From contig JAOTOM010002962.1 of assembly GCA_034440615.1 (NCBI GenBank), positions 62,001-126,000 on the forward strand: a stretch of DNA of 64,000 bases. Direction: 5' to 3'. This document shows, one piece after another, positions 1 to 45,946 of the stretch. Position 1 is the stretch's first letter. The number at the start of each line of letters is the position of its first letter. The notes beneath the pieces were generated by a model, which saw only the letters and a list, made by a program, of their open reading frames with translations, ran no database searches and was not told where the DNA came from. This stretch comes from Ashinkailepas kermadecensis (Eukaryota; Arthropoda; Thecostraca; Neolepadidae). Both the position numbers and the translations under genes were made by a program.

Positions 1-2020
1 CGCTGTGATTTTTCTGCTTCCGTCACAATAGGCAATCACTCTTCCTCTGCTCAACTGGCAAGGATCTCTTGCTTGGCTGTGCTGGGCCCTTCTGGGTGTC
101 ATTTCAGTCATCCTAACCAATGGTCAGAGAACTCTCCTGGACATAAACGATAGACTACAGCTGACATTCCTGAAAACTTGATTTGCTTCGAGGTCGGTTC
201 CTAGATTGGTACACACCTGGACAGGACATGATTATTTTCGGCTCGTTGCCGAGCTATTTGTGTCGCGTCTATTTTATGTGAATGCAGTTTGAATGTGTGA
301 TAAGATGGATTTAGGTAGTAAGGTCCATACTTAGCAGAGTTTGTTGCATGGCCCCTGGACCCACCGGCCGACCGGATAATTCCTGCTCAACGACATAGCT
401 ATGGCCGAATGGAAAAAATGACTCACGTCACCTCCGAAAGGAAAAATCACAAGTGACGGGTGTCACCGGAATAATAAGGCTACTAACTGGTGATGCTTGT
501 GCACACAGCAACTAGTTTATGGATATCGAGACAGAGCTATGAATCACAGCGACCAAACACCGGTAGCCTTGAGTGTGTGGCGGTCCGTTGGACGAGACGC
601 TCGACCGACTTGACAGCCACTCGGCACGACCGCTGCGGCGGGGATGCGTTGCCGAGCAGATGTAACCAGGCAGTCACCGAAACGCGACACATCAGCCACT
701 GAACAGCTCAGGAGTCCAGCAAGTCACCAAGCTCACTGCAGGTGACTGAGATGAGGTCAGGTCACTGTGTTTTTTTTACGTTAGTCAGTGCCTATGCGGT
801 CAGGAAGGCATCACCACCACCACCACCACCACCTCCAGCATCATGGCCGGCATGAGCCGAGGCTGTGACGCCGGCGCTGGTTCGGTCTCCAGGGACCGTG
901 TTCAAAAATGGCCGACCATGTGGCCGCTAACATGAGGGTGAGAGGGGGCGGGAACCGCCGGTGGTGGCCGACACTCAAGCCCCTCCACCGTGATGGCCAC
1001 GGTGTCGGGGTGGGGTGGGGGGGTGGGGGGGGGGGGTGATCCATTGGCTAGGCGCAACCAGGATTTTCTTAGAGGGGGGGGGGGGAAGGCGGCCCAAATA
1101 ATCCCATTTACGGAGATTGCTTTCAACACACTTCGCGCGCCGAAAAATTGCAGTTTGGCGTGGTGCAAAATCCCAAAATATTTTGTTTCCTCTGGTGCAA
1201 AAGTTTTATAAAGAGCCTCGCCGCGCCGCCTTGGCTGCGCCTCTGTGCACGGGTGAGCAGGTGGTGGTGCATGGGTGAGCAGGTGGTGGTGCGGCGCCAT
1301 CTTGTCTATGAAACTCTGCACATGTGTGCTGAGCGGGCTCGGCTTTCCATGGGCCATTAATTTCGTTACGGGCAAATTACCCTAGGTAAAGTGTGATATT
1401 AGTATGTTCTTTACGTAACCAACTTGAACACCGTCACCCGTAAAGATGTGTGCTTCGAACCTCGGCCCGTGCAGTCAACATGCAAGTCACTGACGATATG
1501 TCCGCGCACCATGGCCGTGGCCCGTGTCATATATGGTCGGCGCCGTGACCCCGCCACCGACGCGTCATTGCTGTGTATGACACGGGCCGGCCAATTTGCA
1601 TGCTGCAGAAGAGTGCAGGAGGCGATACACAGCGCTATAGAGCCGCCGTGTTCTCGTAGGTTTGTACGAGTATATCTGCTTCGCGTGAGTGCCTGTGACG
1701 TCACACAGCGCCATATTTCATCCAAGCTTTAGATCCCCCAATACGTTATTTTCATACTTGATGCAAAATAATCGTAAATATCCCTTAGGGAACATCAAGA
1801 AAACAGGAGTGTAACTGGGCAGACGAGTTTCGAACACTACAAGAGAATGTTCAACTTTTAAGGGTGAGATGGTGGACAGTGGAGAAGAGATATTATAATT
1901 CAGAGAGGAAGTGAAAAGGTCTTGAGGGGATGAAGCGGAGGGGATTAAGCGTTTGATAGAGGTTGGAGGTCAAAAAGGAGGACAACGTTGAGATAAGTGC
2001 ACTTATCCCCGCGTTTTCCT
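1..2020. repeat. Copy A of a large tandem duplication (partner 3206-6716)
   Basis: Almost the whole stretch can be aligned by eye to 3206-6716 in the same order and orientation, for example the start (cgctgtgayttttctgcttc), the block around 480-700, the CAC-rich block at 805-1010, and the end near gataagtgcacttatcc. Copy A lacks two insertions found in copy B (3910-4761 and 5255-5922), so it serves as an empty-site reference. Short frames inside it are broken between the copies, and I see no gene. The left edge probably lies outside the window. Confidence 0.85.
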
Positions 2021-3205
<1,185 letters not shown>

Positions 3206-3909
3206 CGCTGTGACTTTTCTGCTTCCGTCACAACAGGCCATCACTCTTCCTATGCTCAACTGGCAAGGATCACTTGCTTGGCTGTGCTGGGCCCTTCTGG
3301 GGGACATTTCAGTCAGCCTAACCAATGGCCAGAGAACGCTCCTTAACATAAATAATCGACTAGAGCTGACATTCCTGAAGACTTGATTTGATTCGAGATC
3401 AGGTTAATGGATTGGCTCACACCTTGACAGGACATTATTATTTTCGGCTCGTTGACGAGGTATTTGTGTCGCGTCTATTTTATGTGAATGCAGTTTGAAT
3501 GTGTGATAAGATGGATTTAGGTAGCAAGGTCCATACTTAGCAGAGTTTGTCGCATGGCCCCTGGACCCACCCGCCGACCGGATAATTCCTGCTCAACGAC
3601 ATAGCTATGGCCGAATGGAAAAAGTGACTCACGTCACCTCCGAAAGGAAAAATCACAAGCGACGGGTGTTACCGGAATAATAAAGCTACTAACTGGTGAT
3701 GCTTGTGCAAATACGAGAATGGTATACAGCAACTAGTTTATGGATATCGAGGCAGAGCTATGAATCACAGCGACCAAACACTGGTAGCCTTGAGTGTGTG
3801 GCGGTCTTTTGGACGAGACGCTCGACCGACTTGACAGCCACTCGGCATGACCGCTGCTCAGGTGCCCTGAGCAGGTCGCTGTGGTCACTACAGGTGATTG
3901 AGGTGAGGT

Positions 3910-4761
3910 ATTTATCGTCAGTCGAATACTGTTTACCAAGATTTGTTATGATTGCAGACGCCGTTTATACTTTAATTAAATCAAATGCTTCATCGTGCTT
4001 TTGCCTGGTTCCATTCTTGTAGGCTTCTCCGCTTTTCTGGGTTCAGTATCGTTCGCTTTTGTCTGCTATGCGTATTATTGGTTTTGGTTTGCTGTTGGAT
4101 TCATTGCTGAGTAGGTAATATAGGCATCATAGGGAATATTGCTGGTGTTCACATAGGTGAGGAGGCTAGATGCCTTTAAGTCATTGATGTTAAGAAGCAT
4201 ATGTCATTACTGGTTAAAAAGCATTCTTTATTTCATCTTCGGTTTAGAGTATCACGTAGTGGTCATCAATTCAGGTTAGACAAGTTGAGGTGTAAGACAG
4301 TTCAGCGACAACAGGTCTTCAGTCAAAGGGTTGTTGATCAGTGGAATAGTCTGCCTGCTGATGTTGTGGGGAGTTCCTCATTGAATGTACTTAAAAGTAG
4401 GGTGGACACATTTTTTAGATATGAAAATCTTGTTTTGAGTTCGAATTAGTGATGGATGGGTGAGATGTATGCTAAGTAAGTGTGCGCGGCACAGACCCCT
4501 TTTAGCAGGCATGGATGCAGTTTGAAAATTATTGGTAAGGCATTCAATCCACATGTGTTAAGACGGATCAAGGGAATATGGCTGGATAGTAGATAGGCAT
4601 TGATAGGTGTGTGGGATGTTGGTGGACGGTATCTTTACGATGTGGTGATGATTGGGGTGGGTCTTTTTACCAGGCTTATGGTATTTTCCATTTACAGACT
4701 TAACTGGATGGGCCCCTGTGGCTCATATTAAGTTTAAACAATTTATTAATTTTTTACATTA
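3910..4761 (+). mobile_element. 5'-truncated CR1-like non-LTR retrotransposon inserted in copy B
   Basis: The insertion is absent from copy A at 752-757, where TGAGGT occurs once. In copy B TGAGGT stands on both sides (3904-3909 and 4762-4767), consistent with a target-site duplication. Positions 4201-4449 encode 82 residues typical of the extreme C-terminus of CR1-type reverse transcriptases (FSQRVVDQWNSLP followed by a hydrophobic/basic stretch, then a stop). The rest, to 4761, is then the 3' UTR, and parts of it recur at about 11510-11620 and 16470-16560. The catalytic domain is missing, so the copy is inert. Confidence 0.7.
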
Positions 4762-5254
4762 TGAGGTTAGATCACTGCGTTTTTTACGTTAGTCAGTGCC
4801 TGTGCGGTCAGGAAGGCATCACCACCACCACCACCTCCAGCATCATGGCCGGCATGAGCCGAGGCTGTGACGGCGGCGCTGGTTCAGTCTCCAGGGACCG
4901 TGTTCAAAATTGCCGACCATGTGGCCGATAATATGAGGGTGAGAGAGGGCGAGATCAGCCGGTGGTGGCCGACACCCGAGCCCCTCCACCGTGATGGCCA
5001 AGGTGTCGGGGTGGGAGGGGGAGTAAGAAAGCCCCTAAGAAAGCCAGTATTTTCTTTGGAAGAGGGGGCACCCAAATAATCTCATTTTACGGAGATCGCT
5101 TTCAACGCGCTTCGCGCGCCGATAATTTATCGTTTGGCGTGGTGTAAAAACCCAAAATATTTTGTTCCATCTGATGTAAAAGTGTTATGAAGAGCCTCGC
5201 CGAGCCGCCTTGGCTGCGCCTCTGTGCACGGGTGAGCAGGTGGTGGTGCATGGG

Positions 5255-5922
5255 CATAGGCGCACCGGAAGGGGGGCCCAGGGGGCCCCCCCCCCCATGA
5301 GACCAAAGTGCCCTTTTGGCCAAAAGTGCCCTTTTGACCGAAAAGTGCCCTCTTGGCCGGAATGTCCCAAATTTAGCACAAAAATCACCTGTCTTATGTG
5401 CCCCGCCTGTGCCAAAGGTGCCCTTTGGGCCCAAAACTGCCCTTTTGGCCTAAAAATGACATTCCCTGTGCCCTTTCCTGTCCTATGCCTGACCCAATTA
5501 GGTGCCCTTTTGATCTAAAAGTGCCCTGTGCCCTGCCCTGTACCCTGCCCTGTGCCTTGTGCTGTACCGTGAACTCTGCCCTGCCCTGTGTCCTGCCCTA
5601 TGCCCTGCCTTTACTCCTTTTTACTTTTACTTGTCCTTTTTACTTTTACATCAAAGGTAAGCGGGCAACCTTCATCTCACGACATAATGCATGCAGGCTG
5701 CATGTTTTTGGAAATATTATTGTAAATACAAGGGTTCGGTGCTATAACATATAACGTGTCCCATGGAAAATTCAGCGCCCCCCTCCGGTCAGCAAACCTT
5801 CCAGTCTGCCCCGGGCCGCAAAGTGCCCTTTTGGAGCCAGTCAAGTGCCCTTTTGGAGCCGGCCAAGTGCCCTTTTCGGTCCGGCCCCCCCCCCCCATGG
5901 AAAAATCCTGGGTGCGCGCCTG
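5255..5922. mobile_element. hAT-like non-autonomous DNA element (MITE) in copy B
   Basis: A 668-bp insertion absent from the matching place in copy A (near 1270). It is flanked by an 8-bp direct repeat TGCATGGG (5247-5254 and 5923-5930), the target-duplication length of hAT transposons. Its ends are rough inverted repeats (left CATAGGCGCACC; right, reverse-complemented, CAGGCGCGCACC). The interior has many copies of an AAGTGCCCTTTTGG-like motif and poly-C runs. No transposase frame is present, so it would depend on another element. Confidence 0.65.
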
Positions 5923-6716
5923 TGCATGGGTAAGCAGGTGATGGTGCATGATCAAGCAACCGCATCATGTCGACTTCTCAGCGCGTCATCCTGTCTGTGA
6001 AACTGTGCACATGTGTGCTGAGCGGGCTCGGCTTTCCATGGGCCATTAATTTCGTTACGGGCAAATTATCCTCGGTAAAGTGTGATATTAGTATGTTCTT
6101 TACGTAACCAACTTGAACACCGTCACCCGTAAAGATGTGTGCTTCGAACCTCGGCCCGTGCAGCCAACATGCAGTCACCATGATCTGTCCGCGCACCATG
6201 GCCGTGGCCCGTGTCATATATGGTCGGCGCCGTGACCCCGCCACCGACGCGTCATTGCTGTGTATGACACGGGCCGGCCAGTTTGCATGCTGCAGAAGAG
6301 TGCTGGGGGCGTTATACGGCGCTATAGAGCCGCCGCGTCCTGGCAGGTTTGGACAAGTATATCTGGCTTGCGTGAGTGCCCGTGACGTCACACAGCGATT
6401 TATTTCATCCCATGGGATGAATTGTGGTGATGTAATGAATGTATGAAACATGCAATTCTGGATCCATGAACAACTTTTTTTCCCATATTTGATGCAAAAC
6501 AATCGCAAATATCCCTGCGGGAAACAACAGTGTGACTGGGCGGACGAGTTTCGAAGAATGCAAGAGCATATTCAAGTTGTCAAGGATGAGATGGTAGACA
6601 GTGGGGAAGAGATATTATAATTCAGATAGGAAGTGAAAGGTCTTGAGGGGATGAAGCGTTTGATAGGGGTCGGAGGTCAGAAAGAAGGACAACGCGGGGA
6701 TAAGTGCACTTATCCT

Positions 6717-8133
<1,417 letters not shown>

Positions 8134-8420
8134 GGGTCTGTTCCTGAACCTGCTCCAAGCTGCTCCGAGCAACTTGGAGTAGCTGCTCCGTGTTCCCGTG
8201 CGTTTTCGGAGCAGAACGGAGTAGCTCCAACTTACTCCAACTTACTCCGGCCGAGAGCAGGGGCAGCTTGGAGCAGCTTGGAGTAGCACAAATGTGGCGC
8301 TGAAAATACATTTGCGGAACGCTTTGGGTCTGTTCCTGACCCTGCTCCAAAAAAGGAGTAGAGCAACTTGGAGCTCCAAGTTGCTCTACTCTTTTTTGGA
8401 GCAGGGTCAGGAACAGACCC
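8134..8420. mobile_element. Palindromic MITE-like element with a nested near-perfect hairpin
   Basis: Both ends carry the same terminal motif in inverted orientation (GGGTCTGTTCCTGAMCCTGC at 8134 and its reverse complement ending at 8420). The last 95 bp (8326-8420) form a near-perfect palindrome centred on GGAGCTCC, with arms of about 47 bp differing by one base. The interior is rich in inverted GCAACTTGGAG / CTCCAAGTTGC words. No coding frame is seen. It looks like a foldback element, possibly one copy inserted into or next to another. Confidence 0.65.
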
Positions 8421-9140
8421 ATAGTATAAATACTTTCGCCTAGAACCTTCCGAGGGGAGGGGCATCAATTAGAGGCCGAGTTGTCGCGATCGCTCCCGTC
8501 GAACTGTGGCGAACGACTTCACTTCTCATGTCTTCGTTGTCTTTATTTCTTTTAGATACCCCGTTGCATTTTTTAGGTTCCCAGCGTATATCTTCTGACC
8601 CTGTCGCTTTTCCCAAGACTTCGGAGGACCCCAGTGCGTTTTCGACTTTCCGTTGTGCTTTTAGGGCCATGTTGTCTTTATTTGAAGGCCCCACTGCAAA
8701 TTTTGGGGGTCCAATGCGATTTTTTTTAAACGGAAGCGTTTTGAACGAATATCGCAGCCGCCTCAAGACGTCTTCACCAGTGTACTCTGTCAGGATACGG
8801 GAGATAATAAAGTGGTACATATTTAGATTAGAGCTGTACTAAAAGGTCCGTTTTTCCAAGTGGGGTCGAACACCACAAACGACATTGCAGTTGGGTTCCG
8901 AACCCCACGGGCCTCACCGGTGGTGACGCTCAAGCCCTCACCAAACCAGGGGGTGGAATTCCTTATTTTCAGGACATATTTTCAGAATTCATATGGAGAA
9001 TAAAAACCAGCGAACACCAGCAGGGTACCACACCAGGGGACCCGAATCCCCCATTCCTACCCTGATCCACCCGGAATCTCTAGCCATGTATATATGCAAA
9101 AGGTCTCATCACGACGATCATCGCCTCCTCTTGTAGTAGC
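8421..9140. other. Upstream region of the USP gene, nothing recognised
   Basis: Short ORFs on both strands without motifs. The stretch next to the first exon (about 9100-9298) is treated separately as the likely promoter and 5' UTR. Confidence 0.4.
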
Positions 9141-9142
9141 AA

Positions 9143-9150
9143 TGACGTCA
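9143..9150 (+). promoter_or_regulatory. CRE palindrome upstream of the USP start codon
   Basis: A perfect TGACGTCA (CREB/ATF site) lies about 150 bp upstream of the first coding ATG. No TATA box stands out nearby, so a TATA-less housekeeping promoter around 9100-9250 is plausible. The motif is seen directly; its function is inferred. Confidence 0.45.
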
Positions 9151-9298
9151 AAGCTACCAAATCGGATAAGAACTACTCGCTTAGTTCTCGCTTCATATTC
9201 TGAATCCTTGCTGTACTCCCTGTGAGAGCAAAATTGTGGTACGTCGGTGCTGCTGCGGATACATATCGCAAATGGTCGTCTGCTCCTCGAGTTTGGCA

Positions 9299-40608
<31,310 letters not shown>

Positions 40609-40617
40609 TGGCGCGCT

Positions 40618-41095
40618 CAGTGACTGGCGGGGGTGTCCACCTGTCGGGCGGCGGCCGCCCTGCCGCGCGTCCGCCCGCGTGCGGCGTCTTACCGACGGTG
40701 GCCGTCAGTGGCAGTGGCCGCCACGGCGCGGTGGTGTTCACCTGTCGGGCGACGGTCGCCCTGCAGCGCGTCAGCCCGCGTGCGGCGTCTTACCGACGGT
40801 GGCCGTCAGTGGCAGTGACCTCCACGGCGCGGTGGTGTCCACCTGTCGGGCGGCGGCCGCCCTGCCGCGCGTCCGCCCGCGTGCGGCGTCTTACCGACGG
40901 TGGCCGTCAGTGGCAGTGACCGCCACGTCGCGGTGGTGTTCACCTGTCGGGCGACGGTCGCCCTGCAGCGCGTCAGCCCGCGTGCGGCGTCTTACCGACG
41001 GTGGCCGTCAGTGGCAGTGACCTCCACGGCGCGGTGGTGTTCACCTGTCGGGCGGCGGCCGCCCTGCCGCGCGTCAGCCCGCGTGCGGCGGCTCA
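40618..41095 (+). repeat. 101-bp GC-rich minisatellite just after the USP stop codon
   Basis: GGTGGTGTTCACCTGTCGGG recurs at 40730, 40831, 40932 and 41033 (exact 101-bp spacing), with a partial unit before. Units alternate between two versions (GGGCGGCGGCCGCCCTGCCG and GGGCGACGGTCGCCCTGCAG). It probably lies in the 3' UTR of the USP gene. Confidence 0.92.
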
Positions 41096-41099
41096 CGCG

Positions 41100-42129
41100 G
41101 ACGCGCCGACTCCACTCGGCTGAGCCGGCGCTCGGTGTGGCGGCGGCGGCGGCGGTTTGGCTGCATGGTCCCGGCTCGTGGCGGCCTGCGCCGGCCGCCC
41201 GCCAGCTTGGTGGTCTGTGACTGTGACTGTGACTGTGACTGGGACTGGGACTAGGACCGGGACTAGGCGTAAGACTGTCGGCCGTGGGTCGGTCCGACCG
41301 CCACTGACCGGGCTGCTGTGGGCCGCCGGCTGGTCGGGCGGCGGACAGGTCGGACCTCGGGCGGCCAGACGGCGCCGCCCGTCGTCCGTCGCGCCGCAAC
41401 AAACCAACACATCATGCAATTACCTATGGCGGGATGTTGGGCGCACGTGAGCGTCCTCTGCGCTGTATGACCGAAGCAGTCGATGCGCCCCTAAGCCCCC
41501 GAGCGTCATCTGCCGGCGGTCCCGTGCAGCGACGGTGTGCGCCGACGGCCGTCACTCTCGGCGGAGCACGTCGAGTCGTGCCGGCCCGGCTCTGTTTCAG
41601 TCGGGTGCCGACACCCGGCGTCTCCCGGAGATGCAGGCACGGTCCTGCTGGTGACTGCTCTGTGGGGGTGGTTCAGTCTGGTGCGACAGGCGTCTGGAGG
41701 CAGGCGACTGGGCATCTCTCTGGGGTGGGTCGGCGCGCGGGGCATCGGGCTGCGGCCCTGCTGGCGGCTGCTCTGTGGGGTGGTTTGGTCGGGTGCGGAG
41801 ACCCGGCGTCTCCCGAAGATGCGGAGCACGGCCCTGCTGGCGACTGCTCTGTGGGGATAACTCTTCCCTACCTCCGTAGCAAGGTTCAGGATCGCCGCGT
41901 CCGGTGCTGAGGATCTGTTATTTATTTCCGTTGTGATTTATGGTGAAATACATGTTATCATTTAACGTTCATGTCTTTTTGTGGTCGTTTTTTTCACGAA
42001 GTTGGTGTTATCGCAAGCATTTTGTACCTTAAATTGTCCGCATGTAGTCACCAGCTGCTGCATGACCACTGCAGTTGGTGTGCCCCTAAACCATACAACC
42101 AATAGTCGCCGGTTGGAAATGAACTTGCA
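41100..42129. other. Region downstream of the USP gene with a diverged 188-bp repeat
   Basis: Contains a GGGACTGTGACTGTG simple tract (about 41215-41280), a SINE-tail word near 41470, and CCCGGCGTCTCCCGRAGATG at about 41613 and 41801. No AATAAA was found before about 42450, so the 3' end of the USP mRNA is undetermined. Confidence 0.5.
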
Positions 42130-44200
42130 CCATCATCATCATAATCATCATAACGTTTATTGCAATTATCTTTCAATTATGTTGGACATTCTCTCAGAGT
42201 GGTGCAGAAGCACTAGGTGCTTAAATCATGGCACCTATCTGAAGTTGTAGATTGACATTGTAGCAAAATTTAAACATTAGCACACTCTTCACAATCTGAT
42301 ATTTTCTAATATATCCCTGACCGCCGACGCCACAGATCACCCGTGAAGGCACCGCCCAATCCAGCATGGGTCGCGACCCCAATTTAGTGCAACTTTAGGC
42401 CATTATTAACTGGTTAGCAATGTTGGTTCATGTCAAATCTATGGGTTTCGAATAAAAAGTTGTGAAAATGGCAAGCCACCACCCAACCGTCGTTTTCGCT
42501 CAATCCGTCCCCATGTAGCAGGATACGAAGCTTGGTTAGTGGCTGGAATTCTGGCAAAGATGTGAAATGTTGTTGAATAGTTTGTTTCGAGGGTCAATGT
42601 GATTTGGACAATCTAGAATTAGGTGCCGGACATTTTCGTTTTGGCAGCCGCAAGCACATTCGGGAGATGCACGTTTTTGAATTCAAAATAGATGGGAGTT
42701 TAGATGAGACATGTCAACCCGAAGTCTGGTATGAAGGGAGTTGCCTTTTTTATCCGAAAGTGTAGAATTTTGGTGGACTGGGCACACCGAACTGTTGCGT
42801 AATCGCTTTCTTGAAGGAGATGTGGGAGAGGCAGCGTGTGCTTTCGCTTAGGCTGTTCCAAAGACGTCTGGTAGCTGGGAAGAACGATTTTTTAAAGGAT
42901 GTATGGTTTGCAGCTAATGTGTGATGGCTTGCGTTACGAAGTTCCCTGCCTATTCCGTGCACACGTGTTTGAGGTATGCTAGTACTGATATAGTTTGGTG
43001 TGTTCTGTTCCGAGTCGCTTAATTTATGATAAAGTATCAGGTTGTGTATGCGTCGTCTGTTATATAGTGAGGTCCATCCTAGGTCGAGTCGAATTTTGTC
43101 AGTAGATGATCTAAAGAGTGTCGCGGTTACCAGCCGTCCTGCTCTGGCTTGTAGAGTCTCTAGTCGTGTTGCATCTTGGATCGTAATTTGTCCATCGTAA
43201 ATAACATCACAATAGTCAAAATGAGGTCTGATGTATGTGGTGTATATCTGATCTAGAGTCGGTCTGGGTATATATTTTGCAATATGATAAAGTGGACAAA
43301 GTGCTCTGTTAATTTTTTTGCAAATGATGTTCATGTGCTCGTGAAAGCGAAGATCGTGAGACAGGGTAAGTCCGAGATGGGTATGTGTGTCATGTATTGG
43401 TATGCTATCGCCTCCAAATATTAGTGCTGGTGGGCTGTGCTGACGTTTGTGCGAAAATGTTTGTTGAATTGTTTTCGAAGTGTTGAAGGTGATTGCCCAT
43501 TCTTGGCCATATTTATGTATTTCGTCTAAGTCACGTTGAAGTGTCCGTTGCACAGCGTTAATGTTAGCAGTCGTGTGAGAGGCATACAGCGAAGCGTCAT
43601 CAGCGAATAAGAGAATGTCATGTGATGTACGTTTTGAAGGTTCATCAAGATACATTAGTGATAATAAGGGTCCTGGGACAGAACCTTGTGGGCATCCGAA
43701 ATTTATAATTTCGGTCGTTGAAAAAGCATCACCGATCCGTACTCGTTGTCTTCTGTTTAGTAGATATGATTGTAACCAGTCATGGAGTGAGTCAGTAAGT
43801 CTGAATTGATTTTTGCATTTGAAGAGGAGCCCTTTGTGCCAGATCTTATCAAAATAGCGGGAAATATCGAGATAGATGGCAGTAAAATCATGTCCAGAGT
43901 CCAGTGATTTGTACAGGTTGTGCGTCAGGTACAGTAGCTGCTTTTCTGCGCTGTGGCTGCGACGATACCCACTCTGTCTATCTGTAAGTAGATAATGTTG
44001 AGTAAGATGGCAGTAGATATGTCGATAGACGATCTTCTCGAATATTTTTGACAATGCTGAGAGAATACTTATGGGACGATAGCAAGTGTAGTCTGATGGT
44101 GACCCTTTGTGTTTGTATACTGGTCTATGTATACCAACCAAATGCATGCGTTCTGTGATGAAACCGGATGCACCCTCTGTATACATTCTATAAAGATCGA
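42130..44200 (-). mobile_element. Non-LTR retrotransposon (CR1/Jockey-like), 5'-truncated, with intact polymerase frame
   Basis: The - strand ORF 44186-42750 (478 codons, no stop or shift) begins near YRPISILSALSKIFEKIVY and contains the polymerase blocks A (AIYLDISRYFDKIWH), B (GCPQGSVPGPL) and C (FADDASLY), then thumb and C-terminal parts (RPHFDYCDV, TRRLWNSLS). The endonuclease half is absent. Downstream there is a 3' UTR with AATAAA (complement at about 42156) and an (ATG)n tail at 42130-42151, the microsatellite-type end common in such elements. The uninterrupted frame implies recent insertion. Confidence 0.85.
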
Positions 44201-45087
44201 TTTATTGATGATTGATGACTTAAAATAATCGACGTCTATTATTAAAGTGTATCGAGTCAGGTTGGACAAAAGCGTCAGCTGCTGGGGTGTCGTTTAGCTA
44301 TACATATGACACGCGTGACAATTGTGATCGATATCAATTTTGATCTGTGCGCGAACCAATTGAAGCAATTTAAATGTGGAATTGTGATAATGACCAAATA
44401 GGTTTCGCCAATGTGGCTTCGAAATCCATCGATCAATCGGCGAGTTTGCTTCAGACAAATTCACCGGTTGAAAATGATTGTAGGGCGAACGTGCTGCCAC
44501 GTCAGCCAAGCTCCCGTGAGAGGGATTTGATATATGGATCTAAGTACAGCTGTGTTGCATAGAGTTGCGTTTCATGAAAACTATTCCTTCTATTGTCACA
44601 ACAATTCTGCACCGCAATTGGTGAGTTTGTTGGCGCACAAAAAAGGCATCGATCACAGTCGCCGCATGCGTCATATATGTAGCTAAACGGCACCCTGCAG
44701 CTGCTGACTGCTTACACCCAGGCCTGGGCATGACCATTGTTCACCTGAGACTATGCCTTTAACAACTGAGCTCAGGGTATTTTTGGTGTCACATGGTGGC
44801 CATATCTTCCCTTGCTTGCTGATGTTAATTTGTATGTGAACGCGCAGATCGGATTCATCCTCAGCTGTGTCCCACTGGTGGGTGGAAAAAAAGATGACAC
44901 ATTTGCACGTCATGAATGAGTAAATGCATGAAGTTCGGCCTCGATGAACGTCACGCGCTGAAAAAAGTGTTTTGAAGGGACCATATTAAATTTGTCATTG
45001 CCTCTTGCATGAGATGACAGATCACCGTATAATAATCACATAATAATAATCATCGTCGTCATCATCATCATGACCATAATTTATAGC

Positions 45088-45090
<3 letters not shown>
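44201..45090. other. No gene recognised
   Basis: Unique-looking DNA with short ORFs only, ending in a (CAT)n stretch at about 45050-45075 and the next (AT)n tract. Confidence 0.4.
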
Positions 45091-45185
<95 letters not shown>

Positions 45186-45192
45186 TACATAT
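45091..45192. repeat. (AT)n microsatellite
   Basis: About 90 bp of uninterrupted AT, ending in ATACATATAC variants. Confidence 0.95.
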
Positions 45193-45946
45193 ACATAATA
45201 GCATCATTCGGTTTTTCAGTGTCGTCTTTGATGAAGACATCGCTACGTCATTTTCGAAGCAAAGGTACTTCACAACATCCTGCTTTCGAAGAACCTAGTC
45301 TGTTCTAACTTGCGAAGAATTGCAAACCGGCACAGTCCGAGTAAATCAATGTCGCAGGGTCCGTCATTTTTGTACTTAACTGAGGAACTATGATCGTCGG
45401 GAATCATAACGGCCATCGATGTCACCAGAACTCTGGCTCCGTTGATGAAGCTGGCATTCTGCTCTCCCCCCCCCCCCTTCCGCTGATAACTGGATGTCAC
45501 TCAGTTCCCCGAGATAGTGTTCCTGGAGCACCTAATGCTTCTGGCATGGTAGTACCGCGTCTGTATCGAGAATCAACCCCTTGAATTAAGATTATTTCTT
45601 GATCTGCAATTCCTATCGAATCAATATAGGCGGCAGATGGGCTAAGTTGTTCGTTGCGCGTGGTAGACGTGATCACAAGCTCTTGTGAAAAAGAGCACAG
45701 AAACCCACAGTTGTGATAGTGTGGGCACATTTATTTGTGCCCACTTGGCCGCCCGGCCGTAACCGGGCTGATCTGTGTACGTCTGGAGGTGGAATCACGT
45801 GCGTGGAACACGTGGAATTCATGTGACGACTTTGCTCACGTACCTACATCGTCCGTGGCATCAAGTATCGGGCGCGTCTCGCGGCAAGGGGGGCTGTACT
45901 TTTGAAGGTTTAGGCAATTTGCTTGTGGATTCTGACAAGTGTCTTG

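Larger units (their letters stand above)
3206..6716. repeat. Copy B of the large tandem duplication
   Basis: Aligns to 1-2020 throughout, apart from two insertions of about 0.85 kb and 0.67 kb flanked by short direct repeats and scattered small differences. It ends at the same gataagtgcacttatcc sequence, after which copy B runs into the AG/AT compound microsatellite. No intact gene is seen. Confidence 0.85.

Noticed and set aside
841..1375. Pro/His-rich ORFs in copy A
   Set aside because: Not preserved in frame in copy B (4800-5250); low-complexity CAC/GGG tracts.
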